This document shows, in pieces, positions 1-6,750 of a DNA stretch of 9,457 nucleotides. This DNA comes from Planctomycetaceae bacterium. Lineage in GTDB: Bacteria > Planctomycetota > Planctomycetia > Pirellulales > Thermoguttaceae. A model generated the notes under the pieces. It did not search any database. It saw only the letters and a list, made by a program, of their open reading frames with translations, and was not told the DNA's origin. The stretch's first letter is position 1. Each line of letters opens with the position of its first letter. The stretch spans positions 1-9,457 of the forward strand of contig JAITBS010000069.1 in the NCBI GenBank assembly GCA_031283515.1, written 5' to 3'. The translations under genes and the position numbers were made by a program.

Positions 1-8
1 AGCATCTC

Positions 9-1610
9 ATGAAACAGAAAAAAATAAAACAAGAAAACTGGACAACTCAAATTGGTGTTATTATGGCAGTGACGGGTAGTGCCATTGGATTGGGTAATTT
101 TTTACGCTTCCCCGGTCAAGCGGCATTGTATGGCGGTGGTGCGTTTATGATCCCCTATTTCATAGCGTTCTTTCTAATTGGTTTGCCTATTGTTTGGGCA
201 GAATGGATGCTCGGACGTTACGCCGGAATTCGCGGTTATCATTCTGTCGCCGGTGTTTTCAGTTGTGTTACGGGAAAACGGAATATGGCTTATGCCGGTT
301 CATTTTGTGTTACACTAACAACAATTATAACCTCGTTTTACGTCTTCATCGAAGCCTGGTGTCTGGCGTATGCCTTGCGTTATCTTTTCGGTTGGATGGA
401 ACTCGGAGCAAATACGGATTTCAGAAAACTGTTTATAGAAACAGCCGGCTTAAAAGGTGATGGCGCCTTGTTTCAAGAAGGTTTGCTGAATTTCAATTTG
501 CTCTGCGTGGTATTTTGTTTATTGCTCAACTATTTTTTAATTTATCGCGGTATTATCAAAGGTATCGAATGGTTTTGCTCATGGGCATTACCGGCATTGC
601 TGGTTTGTTCGCTGATTATCATGTTCCGTGTTTTGATGCTCGGTAATCCAACAGGAATCGAAGGGCAAAGTGTCATTGATGGTTTGGGGTTCGTCTGGAA
701 TCCGTCACAACCAAACAAAACATTATGGGAATCACTCTCCAATCCCGAAACATGGCTCGCCGGAGCAGGACAAGTTTTCTTTTCGTTATCACTAGGGTTC
801 GGAGTTATCACAACATACGCCAGTTACACACGGCAAAATGATGATATTGTCCTTTCCAGTTTGACAGCGGCTGCAGGCAATGGATTTTGTGAAGCCGTTA
901 TTGCAGCAATGATGGTTGTTCCGGCTGCTTATATTTTTCTTGGTCCCAATTTTCTGACTCTGGAAAATCTTAGTAGTTCTTTCACGATTGGTTTTCAGGT
1001 GTTGCCGGAAGTGTTTCATCAAATGCCTATGGGACGGTTATTCGGTTTTTTGTTTTTCTTTTTGCTGTTTCTTGCAGCGGTTACAAGTTCGATTTCGACA
1101 CTGCAGCCGCTTGTCACTCTTCTCGAAGAAAGTCTTCAAATAGGACGAAAATCCAGTATCATTATTGCCGGAGTGATGACAACTTTCGGAGTATTTTTCA
1201 TTGCTTATTTTACAAAAAATCTGACTGCTCTGGATACAATGGATTTCTGGGTTTGTAACGTGTTGATTTTCATTATGGCGGAGATTCAGATTATCATTTT
1301 TGGTTGGACATTTGGTATTGACGCAAGCCTCGCCGAACTCCAACGCGGAACACAAATTAAAATTCCTTATTTTTTCCGGTTTATAATAAAATATGTTTCA
1401 CCGCTCTATTTGCTGGTGGTTTTCGTTGCCTGGCTCTACCTGAAATCTCCAGAACAAATTAATAAGATTTCACAAAATATTGTCGTTCAGTTGGCACTTG
1501 CTTTTATTGTTTTCGTGACGATATTCAATCTTTTTATCACTCGTCAAGCTGTCGCCCGATGGGAAAAACAAGAACGTCTCCGCTCAAACACCGTTGATGG
1601 TGAAATTTGA
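9..1610 (+). CDS. LeuT-like sodium:amino-acid symporter (NSS/SLC6 family)
   Basis: This 533-residue integral membrane protein should import an amino acid or a related small amine with sodium. It resembles Aquifex LeuT (about 519 residues) along its whole length. TM1 holds the unwound segment G23-S24-A25-I26-G27-L28-G29-N30 followed by FLRFP. TM3 keeps the substrate-gating tyrosine (Y111). TM6 reads FFSLSLGFG (257-265), and TM8 has A356, T359 and S360 at the Na2 positions. N291 matches the Na1 asparagine. E295 aligns with LeuT Glu290, which in this family goes with chloride-independent transport. S24 replaces LeuT Asn21, so the substrate may differ. The start is chosen because only ten residues precede the conserved Trp11, as in LeuT. 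The ribosome-binding region lies outside the window. The C-terminus is of natural length. The substrate cannot be read from the sequence. Confidence 0.95.
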   Translation: MKQKKIKQENWTTQIGVIMAVTGSAIGLGNFLRFPGQAALYGGGAFMIPYFIAFFLIGLPIVWAEWMLGRYAGIRGYHSVAGVFSCVTGKRNMAYAGSFCVTLTTIITSFYVFIEAWCLAYALRYLFGWMELGANTDFRKLFIETAGLKGDGALFQEGLLNFNLLCVVFCLLLNYFLIYRGIIKGIEWFCSWALPALLVCSLIIMFRVLMLGNPTGIEGQSVIDGLGFVWNPSQPNKTLWESLSNPETWLAGAGQVFFSLSLGFGVITTYASYTRQNDDIVLSSLTAAAGNGFCEAVIAAMMVVPAAYIFLGPNFLTLENLSSSFTIGFQVLPEVFHQMPMGRLFGFLFFFLLFLAAVTSSISTLQPLVTLLEESLQIGRKSSIIIAGVMTTFGVFFIAYFTKNLTALDTMDFWVCNVLIFIMAEIQIIIFGWTFGIDASLAELQRGTQIKIPYFFRFIIKYVSPLYLLVVFVAWLYLKSPEQINKISQNIVVQLALAFIVFVTIFNLFITRQAVARWEKQERLRSNTVDGEI

Positions 1611-1628
1611 AGAAAATTACATCCGTGA

Positions 1629-2000
1629 ATTATTGTTTCGATAAAATCGGGTTCGACCGGATGGTTGAGTTCTGTTTTTAACATGTCATACGGTTTACAA
1701 AAATTGCTCAGTCAAAACAATCGTTATACTTTAAATCCAAATATTTCAAACGAAATAACATTTTATGAAAATCAACTTTTTTTTACGGTTCGGGAACCTT
1801 TTGTGAGTCGTCAAACAGGAATTGATATTATTGGTGGTTTGTTAAATTCAACAGATCAATTGATTATTGAATCGCTTATGCCGGATGGCGGAGTGATTTT
1901 TTCGGACGGTATTGAATCGGATTTTTTGCAATTTGTTTCCGGCAATACTGCCGTCGTAAAAATTGCACAAGAAACTGCTGTTTTTGTACAAAAAAAATAA
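1629..2000 (+). pseudogene. 5'-truncated NAD-kinase-like gene, C-terminal half only
   Basis: The frame is open from just after a stop at 1626-1628 to the TAA at 1998-2000, about 123 codons. Near its beginning it reads IKSGSTGWLSS, which matches the second conserved motif of NAD kinases (GSTGW or GSTAY, then a Ser). It continues with a REPFxSR segment and GVIFSDGIESDFLQF, which fit the C-terminal beta domain of the divergent ATP-NAD kinase family. A complete member is close to 300 residues and carries a GGDGT ATP-binding motif in its N-terminal half. That half is absent, and the transporter stop codon lies only 18 bases upstream. The first usable starts in frame, TTG at 1665 and ATG at 1683, lie after the GSTGW motif, and neither has a ribosome-binding site. 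I infer a remnant left by deletion or recombination. A short expressed protein cannot be excluded. The family assignment rests on recalled motifs. Confidence 0.6.
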
Positions 2001-2032
2001 TTTATATCTATTCCGTTTTATATCTATTCCGT
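2001..2032 (+). repeat. Perfect 16-bp tandem duplication
   Basis: The unit TTTATATCTATTCCGT occurs at 2001-2016 and again at 2017-2032 with no mismatch, beginning at the first base after the stop codon of the NAD-kinase-like remnant. It looks like a recent slippage or repair duplication. Confidence 0.95.
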
Positions 2033-2059
2033 AGTGATTTTATTGTTGTTGCAGGCGAC

Positions 2060-2120
2060 ACTATCCACTATCAACTATTCACTATTCACTCATAACTATT
2101 AACTATTAACTATTAACTAC
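2060..2120 (+). repeat. Heptamer tandem repeat (ACTATTM-type units)
   Basis: Eight consecutive 7-bp units start at 2060, 2067, 2074, 2081, 2088, 2095, 2102 and 2109: ACTATCC, ACTATCA, ACTATTC twice, ACTCATA, and ACTATTA three times. A partial unit ACTAC follows at 2116-2120. The period is exact, and the copies are purest nearest the protease start codon, which lies four bases past the array. The array takes up the place where a ribosome-binding site would be. Confidence 0.9.
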
Positions 2121-2124
2121 TTCC

Positions 2125-3522
2125 ATGCCTCGATTGAATTTGTATGTTTTTTTGATTGCAGTTGTTCTCTATTTTTTTTGTTCGGGCATAACAATGCGTG
2201 ATAGAGTTCTCATTGATTCGTTGCACCGAATTGAAAACGATGCCTTAGCCAACCCTACCGCTAAAACGTTGTTTGAAGGAGCAATGACCGGAATGATTCA
2301 GGAACTGAACAATTCGTTTGATGATCCTTTTTCGGCATATATTCCACCTTCCGAACAAAAAGAATATGAGGAAAATCTTGATAACCGTTTTGACGGTATT
2401 GGCATTGTGTATCGGGAAACGCCGATTGAAAAAGAATCGGAAATTATTTTTCCGATTCTTAATTCGCCGGCTTACAACGCAGGAATTAAGTCCGGTGATA
2501 AACTGTTACAAGTCAACAACAAAGAAACAAAAGGACTTACCTTTCACGAAGTTTCCGAACTTTTCAGGAATGATCTGAAACAAAAAACAGAACTGCTCAT
2601 ACTTCCTTACGGTAAAACAGAACCTGTTGAATTTTCTCTATTGCGTGTTCCGGTTTTTCGTGACAGTGTTGAAGGGGACAGTATTGATGTTGACGGTAAC
2701 CGGATTTTTTGTTTGGAGGACGACACGGCGATTGCTTATCTTCGTATCACTTCATTCAGTAATCGGACGGCAATGGAGGTTCACACGGCACTGAAACAAA
2801 TTTCAAAAAATAATGCCCAAGGGTTGATTTTAGATTTACGGGATAATCCGGGCGGATATGTTAATATTTGTGTTGAAATTGCCGGTTTTTTCCTTCAACC
2901 GTCACCGGAACAAGATATTATTGTTTCCACTCGTTTTCATGACGGTAATACCAAAATGGTTTATCGGCTTGAAAAACAAACGCAAATTTGTTCTATTCCA
3001 ATGGTTGTTCTGATCAACAATGAGTCGGCTAGTGCAGCGGAAATTCTTTCGGCGGCACTTCAGGATTATGGACGGGCAACGATTGTCGGAGTACGGTCGT
3101 TTGGAAAAGGAACGGTACAGGAAATTGTTTACTTGCCGTTCAACTTCGGTACTCTCCAATTGACAGACGCAAGTTATTGGAGACCGAGTAACAGAAACAT
3201 TCATCGAAATCAGGATGCTCAAGAATCAGATTCATGGGGAGTCGTTCCTGACTCAGAAGGACTCGTTCCAATATCCGACACTCAACATTATGCAGCTTTT
3301 CAGATTCGGGAACGGCGTTCCAATTGTGTTGCGGAAAACAGCAAACTCTTTCTTGAAAATTTTCTCCTTCGTTTACCCGATGAAGTCCGCGAACTTCAAA
3401 CTGCTCAAAAGAAAAAATTAAATGAAACAATATCAGAGGAGGAACCTTTTGTCTTGCAAGGCAAACCGCCGTATTACGACCCGCAACTCGATAAAGCCAT
3501 CGAAATACTTAAACGTGATTAA
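2125..3522 (+). CDS. S41-family carboxyl-terminal processing protease with PDZ domain
   Basis: This 465-residue serine protease of the CtpA/Prc type should cleave C-terminal tails of exported or envelope proteins. An uncleaved-looking hydrophobic segment (about residues 5-22) would anchor it with the catalytic part outside the cytoplasm. A helical region is followed by a PDZ domain (about 88-170, beginning FDGIGIVY, with the ligand-groove region at AYNAGIKSGDKLLQVN). The S41 core (about 200-385) contains LDLRDNPGG (236-244). The catalytic serine is S303 in the ESASAAE motif and the general-base lysine is K328 in SFGKGTVQ; the Ser-Lys spacing of 25 is the usual one. The rest (390-465) is a charged helical tail. 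The ATG at 2125 is the only start in front of the hydrophobic segment. It has no Shine-Dalgarno sequence and follows the heptamer array directly. The gene appears intact; its target proteins are unknown. Confidence 0.94.
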   Translation: MPRLNLYVFLIAVVLYFFCSGITMRDRVLIDSLHRIENDALANPTAKTLFEGAMTGMIQELNNSFDDPFSAYIPPSEQKEYEENLDNRFDGIGIVYRETPIEKESEIIFPILNSPAYNAGIKSGDKLLQVNNKETKGLTFHEVSELFRNDLKQKTELLILPYGKTEPVEFSLLRVPVFRDSVEGDSIDVDGNRIFCLEDDTAIAYLRITSFSNRTAMEVHTALKQISKNNAQGLILDLRDNPGGYVNICVEIAGFFLQPSPEQDIIVSTRFHDGNTKMVYRLEKQTQICSIPMVVLINNESASAAEILSAALQDYGRATIVGVRSFGKGTVQEIVYLPFNFGTLQLTDASYWRPSNRNIHRNQDAQESDSWGVVPDSEGLVPISDTQHYAAFQIRERRSNCVAENSKLFLENFLLRLPDEVRELQTAQKKKLNETISEEEPFVLQGKPPYYDPQLDKAIEILKRD

Positions 3523-3523
3523 C

Positions 3524-3742
3524 TAGGGAAACTCTAATGGGGACTTCTAAAAATTCGTTTTTTATTAACCACAGAGAACACAGAGTTCACAGAGAGAATA
3601 TTTTAAAAAAAAAATTAAATTTTGGTTTAAATCCATAATTTTTATTTTAATAAATTTAAATTATGTTTTGATTCAAATTAAAATTTTCTCTGTGTTCTCT
3701 GTGTCCTCTGTGGTTAAAAATTAATTTTTAGAGATTCCCTAA
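3524..3742. repeat. Large imperfect inverted repeat built from CACAGAG units
   Basis: The left arm starts one base after the protease stop codon with TAGGGAAACTCTAA (3524-3537) and carries three CACAGAG-type units at 3565-3596. The right arm mirrors it with CTCTGTG units at 3686-3717 and ends in TTAGAGATTCCCTAA (3728-3742). About 90 bases of almost pure A and T separate the inner arms. There is no coding frame inside, and no target-site duplication is obvious. CCACAGAG...CACAGAG blocks like this recur between genes in many environmental bacterial genomes. Lying directly behind a gene, the structure could end transcription or protect the mRNA 3' end, but that is inference. Confidence 0.85.
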
Positions 3743-3814
3743 TAACTGTTTAGTAAAATAGACCCTGTACTAAAAAACAACCAATTTGAAATAAGGAAAT
3801 GTATTGTTCCGTGA

Positions 3815-3843
3815 TTGACGTAAATTCAGGCAATTGATAAAAT
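3815..3843 (+). promoter_or_regulatory. Sigma70-type promoter for the thioesterase gene
   Basis: TTGACG at 3815-3820 and TAAAAT at 3838-3843 are separated by exactly 17 bases, and each matches the consensus at five of six positions. Transcription would begin near 3850, about 100 bases before the thioesterase start. This is one of the two best promoter matches I saw between genes in this window. Confidence 0.55.
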
Positions 3844-3853
3844 AATACTCTTT

Positions 3854-3889
3854 GTTGATTCGGTGTCCTGAAAACCGTCAACATTTTTT
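3854..3889 (+). terminator. Terminator-like hairpin in the thioesterase leader
   Basis: GTTGA plus CGGT (3854-3864, with a two-base TT bulge) pairs with ACCGTCAAC (3874-3882), giving a nine-pair stem with a nine-base loop. Six T residues follow at 3884-3889. The shape is that of a short intrinsic terminator. It starts only a few bases after the predicted transcription start and lies upstream of the coding region, so it might attenuate the thioesterase or stabilise its 5' end rather than end an upstream transcript. Confidence 0.4.
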
Positions 3890-3949
3890 ATGAGCTGTTA
3901 TTTTTCTCATTTGATATTTTATTGGACTTTTTTTTATCCGACCCCAATT

Positions 3950-4360
3950 ATGGAACTTACGAAAGAACAAATTATGGAACGGTTCAAAGCCGACCGTTAC
4001 GCCACCGAAGTAACCGGAATCGAAATCGTTGATGCCAAACTCGGTTACGCTAAAACAAAATTATTGATCCAGCCGAAACACTTCAATGCGGTTGGTATTG
4101 TACAAGGCGGTGTCGTGTTCACACTGGCAGATTTTGCGTTTGCTGTTGCAAGTAATGCGGGTGTTGATGAAGTGACGGTTGCCATCGAATGTCATCTTGC
4201 ATTTATAAAACCAACCACTGCCGGCACCTTGTACGCAGAAGCCAACCTTCTTGCCAAAACAAGATCACTCGTCTCATATAATATTCCGGTAACAAATGAA
4301 AACGGTGAATTAGTCGCCCAATTTTACGGACGCGGTTTCACGAAACAACCCAAAAAATAA
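3950..4360 (+). CDS. PaaI-type hotdog-fold thioesterase
   Basis: This 136-residue cytoplasmic protein belongs to the PaaI/YdiI-like hotdog thioesterases, which hydrolyse acyl-CoA and related thioesters, usually as tetramers. The helix motif is clear: N46 in HFNAVGIVQGG, then FTLADFAFAVASN (57-69) with D61 at the position of the catalytic acid. The family's usual HGG is QGG here (52-54), a variant I also associate with a bacterial subgroup. The later strands (VTVAIECHLAFIKP, LYAEANLLAKTRSLVSYNIPV) are complete and the length is normal. The ATG at 3950 is preferred over one at 3890: the 20 extra residues are aromatic-rich and unlike the family, and the earlier ATG abuts the T-tract of a hairpin. 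No Shine-Dalgarno sequence is visible. The substrate is unknown and the gene stands alone. Confidence 0.88.
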   Translation: MELTKEQIMERFKADRYATEVTGIEIVDAKLGYAKTKLLIQPKHFNAVGIVQGGVVFTLADFAFAVASNAGVDEVTVAIECHLAFIKPTTAGTLYAEANLLAKTRSLVSYNIPVTNENGELVAQFYGRGFTKQPKK

Positions 4361-4684
4361 TATACTGCGCACAGTTACAAATATCTCTTTTTTTCTATTC
4401 GATCTTTCCCAATAACTTTGGTGATCACGTGAAAAAATAGGCGGTCATTTTTTACCGTGTAAAGTATAATATACTGTGTGTCGTTATAAAAATTACTTTC
4501 ATCATCATTCAGTGGAATTTTTTACAACACGAAAAGAGTCAAAACAAAAATTTCGTATTTTTCGTGCTATTTTGTGTGTTTCGTGTTGTAAAATATAAAA
4601 CATCCTAAATATGATGATAAGAGGTATAATAATAATTGTTCACATAACTCATTAAAGTAAAATTCAAATAAAATTCAAAAAAGT
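4361..4684. other. Gene-free stretch rich in small repeats
   Basis: No coding frame is supported here. The stretch holds an 11-bp direct repeat ATAATATACTG (4357-4367 and 4466-4476). A hairpin pairs CACGTGAAAAAAT (4426-4438) with ATTTTTTACCGTG (4447-4459) at 11 of 13 positions. A CACGAAA-type inverted repeat follows, and an 11-bp tandem unit AAAATTCAAAT (4659-4680, last base differing) ends just before the next start codon. A TATAAT at 4625-4630 could be a -10 element, but I found no matching -35. Confidence 0.6.
4501..4618. repeat. Imperfect inverted repeat with CACGAAA units
   Basis: TTTTACAACACGAAA (4520-4534) pairs with TTTCGTGTTGTAAAA (4579-4593), a perfect 15-base match. An outer ATCATCAT (4501-4508) pairs with ATGATGAT (4611-4618). 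The spacer contains further TTCGT and CGTG units, so this is a direct-repeat block folded on itself, like the CACAGAG element but with a different unit. No coding content. Confidence 0.8.
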
Positions 4685-5545
4685 ATGAGATTCAATCGTT
4701 TTATTGGGTATTTTGTTTTCGTTCTTTTATCGTCGCCGCTTTTTGCGCAACAGCCTTCGTCTGAGGTATTGGCGACAGGTTCTGGACGAGTTGTTTGGTT
4801 TACGCCGGATTTTGCGGTTAAGTGGGAATATCCCGCCGGAAATATTCACGAAGCCCATTTGCTGAAAAATGGTAATATTCTTTTTGCCGACGGTAAAGTT
4901 ACGGAAGTAACACAGGACAAAAAAATCGTGTTTCAATATTCTCCGCCAAACGGTAAGGAAGGATCATTTACCTGCCAACGCCTGAATAACGGTAACACGT
5001 TAATCGGTGAAAATTTTTCGGGACTTGTTAAGGAAATCGCTCCTCATGGTACAGTTGAGTTTACGCTGCAAACGAAATTCAAAACAGACAATCAACATCA
5101 CCGAATGCGTTGTGTACGTAAATTATTGAACGGAAATTATCTTGTTTGTCATTCCGGTGATCATCTTGTTCGTGAATACACGCCGAAAGGCGAAACGGTT
5201 TGGGAACAAAATGTTCCCAATATTGCGTTTGCTGCTGAACGCTTGGAAAATGGGAACACCTTGATTTCATCACTTGATCAAATCACTGAATTTGAACCCA
5301 ACGGCAATTCTGTTTGGGAATTTAAAAAATCGGAATTGCCTGATCTTGGAATTACTAATATGACGGGGTTTCAGTATTTGAAGAACGGTCATTTGTTGAT
5401 TGGTTGTTACGCCGCTTACAATAAAGAAGGTAAAGGTGTGGGCATGTTCGAAATAACACGTGATAAAAAACTCGTTTGGGCTTACCAAAAACCAACCGGT
5501 CAAAAAGTCGATAGAAATATGATGGGCGTACAGTTAATTCCGTAA
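4685..5545 (+). CDS. Secreted PQQ-like beta-propeller repeat protein
   Basis: This 286-residue protein has a clear signal peptide: MRFNR, a hydrophobic core at about 6-19, and a likely signal peptidase I cut after PLFA at residue 21. The mature part is a beta-propeller built from repeats around a turn of the form LxNGNxLI: KNGNILFA (61-68), NNGNTLIG (101-108), LNGNYLVC (148-155), ENGNTLIS (188-195) and KNGHLLIG (233-240). Each is followed by a strand ending in W or F plus a charged or amide residue (VKWEY, TVWEQ, SVWEF, LVWAY). Proteins of this form are usually annotated as PQQ-like or arylsulfotransferase-like propellers and often serve as binding scaffolds. I see no catalytic residues or PQQ-binding signature, so enzyme activity should not be assumed. 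The start is fixed by the signal peptide. Ribosome-binding signal is weak. No operon partner is evident. Confidence 0.85.
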   Translation: MRFNRFIGYFVFVLLSSPLFAQQPSSEVLATGSGRVVWFTPDFAVKWEYPAGNIHEAHLLKNGNILFADGKVTEVTQDKKIVFQYSPPNGKEGSFTCQRLNNGNTLIGENFSGLVKEIAPHGTVEFTLQTKFKTDNQHHRMRCVRKLLNGNYLVCHSGDHLVREYTPKGETVWEQNVPNIAFAAERLENGNTLISSLDQITEFEPNGNSVWEFKKSELPDLGITNMTGFQYLKNGHLLIGCYAAYNKEGKGVGMFEITRDKKLVWAYQKPTGQKVDRNMMGVQLIP

Positions 5546-5615
5546 CAATTGCTTTCGCCTAAAAAATTACAGAAATACAAAAAATTCGCTCGAATAACTG
5601 ATTGGAAAATAAGAC

Positions 5616-6482
5616 ATGCCTGAATTGATTGAAAAACCGGTTTGTTTTCATGATGCGGCGGTTCGTGGGGAAGAGATCAAAGAGTTTATTGGTCGAATCA
5701 GTACAGGAACGGAGTTATTGAGTATTGGGTTATTGGCATTTCCTGAGGGTTGGTCTGAACCGCCGCAATGTCCTGAATTTGACGAATACACTGTTGTTCT
5801 TGAAGGCAATCTCTATGTTGATACGGAATCTTCTGGAACGTTGGTTGTTCGCGCCGGTTGCGGAATCCTAACACCGCGCGGCGAACAAATCCGGTACCGA
5901 ACTCCCGAACCAAACGGTGCAAAATATATTGCCGTATGTATTCCGGCGTTTGCTCCCGAACAAACTCACCGGAATCAAAACGGTGTTGAACTGCCCAAAA
6001 CGCCGGAACCACAATGGACATCGCAAAGCCGGATTGTAATGTGTTGTCGTCCGACCTATTTGCAAGGAACCGGACACGTTTTGAAACAAGTTGAGGAATA
6101 CTTCGGGTATTTGAACAATAATTCGCAAACGGTTGGTATTGTTCGGGTTCAATCGTATCAGGGTTGTAAAGAAGAGTTTCAGAATATTGATTACGATAAT
6201 TATTATATTGTACTGAATGGCGAATTACATTTTTATGTGGAACAATCCGGTGTGTGGATAAAAGTGCTTGGCGGTCAGGCGTATTTTGTGCGGCGCGGCG
6301 AAAGTTTCCAATGTGCCGCGCCAACTCCTAACGGCGCAGAATACATGATGATTAGTCAACCGCCCTACGATCAGAATTACAAAACTCCTTCTTGTTTTTC
6401 TGACGACAATAATTTTTCAGAACACAACAATCACATTATTGTGAACAATAAAAAACCGTTCCGATTAACTCCGTCAACATGA
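5616..6482 (+). CDS. Tandem (two-domain) cupin protein
   Basis: This 288-residue cytoplasmic protein contains two homologous cupin barrels. In domain 1 (about 30-118) EFDEYTVVLEGNL leads to PRGEQIRYRTPEPNGAKYIAVCIPAF. In domain 2 (about 175-255) DYDNYYIVLNGEL leads to RRGESFQCAAPTPNGAEYMMISQPPY. The classical first cupin motif needs two histidines and a glutamate. In domain 1 only the glutamate (E57) and the glycine (G64) remain, with P50 and C52 at the histidine positions. In domain 2 asparagine (N195) stands at the glutamate position. Ordinary metal binding is therefore doubtful, and a ligand-binding or structural role is as likely as catalysis. The tail (about 257-288) is rich in Asn, His and Lys and looks disordered. 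An AAAATAAG stretch before the ATG is only a weak ribosome-binding site. No known pathway is indicated by the neighbours. Confidence 0.8.
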   Translation: MPELIEKPVCFHDAAVRGEEIKEFIGRISTGTELLSIGLLAFPEGWSEPPQCPEFDEYTVVLEGNLYVDTESSGTLVVRAGCGILTPRGEQIRYRTPEPNGAKYIAVCIPAFAPEQTHRNQNGVELPKTPEPQWTSQSRIVMCCRPTYLQGTGHVLKQVEEYFGYLNNNSQTVGIVRVQSYQGCKEEFQNIDYDNYYIVLNGELHFYVEQSGVWIKVLGGQAYFVRRGESFQCAAPTPNGAEYMMISQPPYDQNYKTPSCFSDDNNFSEHNNHIIVNNKKPFRLTPST

Positions 6483-6507
6483 TATTGTAACTGTCTATTT
6501 TATTTTT

Positions 6508-6656
6508 ACCACAGAAAATACAAACAATTATTGAAATAAATTTTTGTAAGTTCTGCTTTTCAAGTATTCAAAATTCATTTTAAATACAATGATTAAATAA
6601 ACTGAAAACTTCAAAAAAAAGATTTTCGCTGTGAACTCTGTGTTTTCTGTGGTGAA
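6508..6656. repeat. Decayed CACAGAG-type inverted repeat
   Basis: ACCACAGAAAATACA (6508-6522) faces TGTGTTTTCTGTGGT (6639-6653), which complements it with one or two mismatches. The right arm extends inward through GTGAACTCTGTG to about 6624 with no counterpart left on the other side. It is clearly related to the element at 3524-3742 but eroded. It begins 26 bases after the cupin stop codon. The rest of the 268-base gap (6483-6750) is AT-rich, without a coding frame or a convincing promoter. Confidence 0.7.
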
Positions 6657-6750
6657 TAACAACAGACAATTACGTGATATTAACCCGTATTTTACTTAAC
6701 AAATACCGTAATAAAAATAAAAATTCCGGTTCATTTTTATAATTCCATCC

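Noticed and set aside
2060..2120. Possible CRISPR-like array
   Set aside because: The units are only 7 bp, adjoin without spacers and have no neighbouring cas genes, so it is a simple tandem repeat.
3890..3949. Upstream ATG giving the thioesterase 20 extra residues
   Set aside because: The extra peptide is aromatic-rich and unlike hotdog thioesterases, and the codon touches the T-tract of a hairpin. The ATG at 3950 gives the usual family length.
4442..4470. CGGTCA and TATAAT spaced by 17 bases, a possible promoter for the beta-propeller gene
   Set aside because: The -35 matches the consensus at only three positions, and the pair lies inside small repeats more than 200 bases from the gene.
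5698..6324. A 208-codon open frame on the - strand
   Set aside because: It lies wholly antisense to the cupin gene, which has clear domain motifs. Its translation is rich in Arg, Gln and Asn without recognisable motifs, as expected of a shadow frame.
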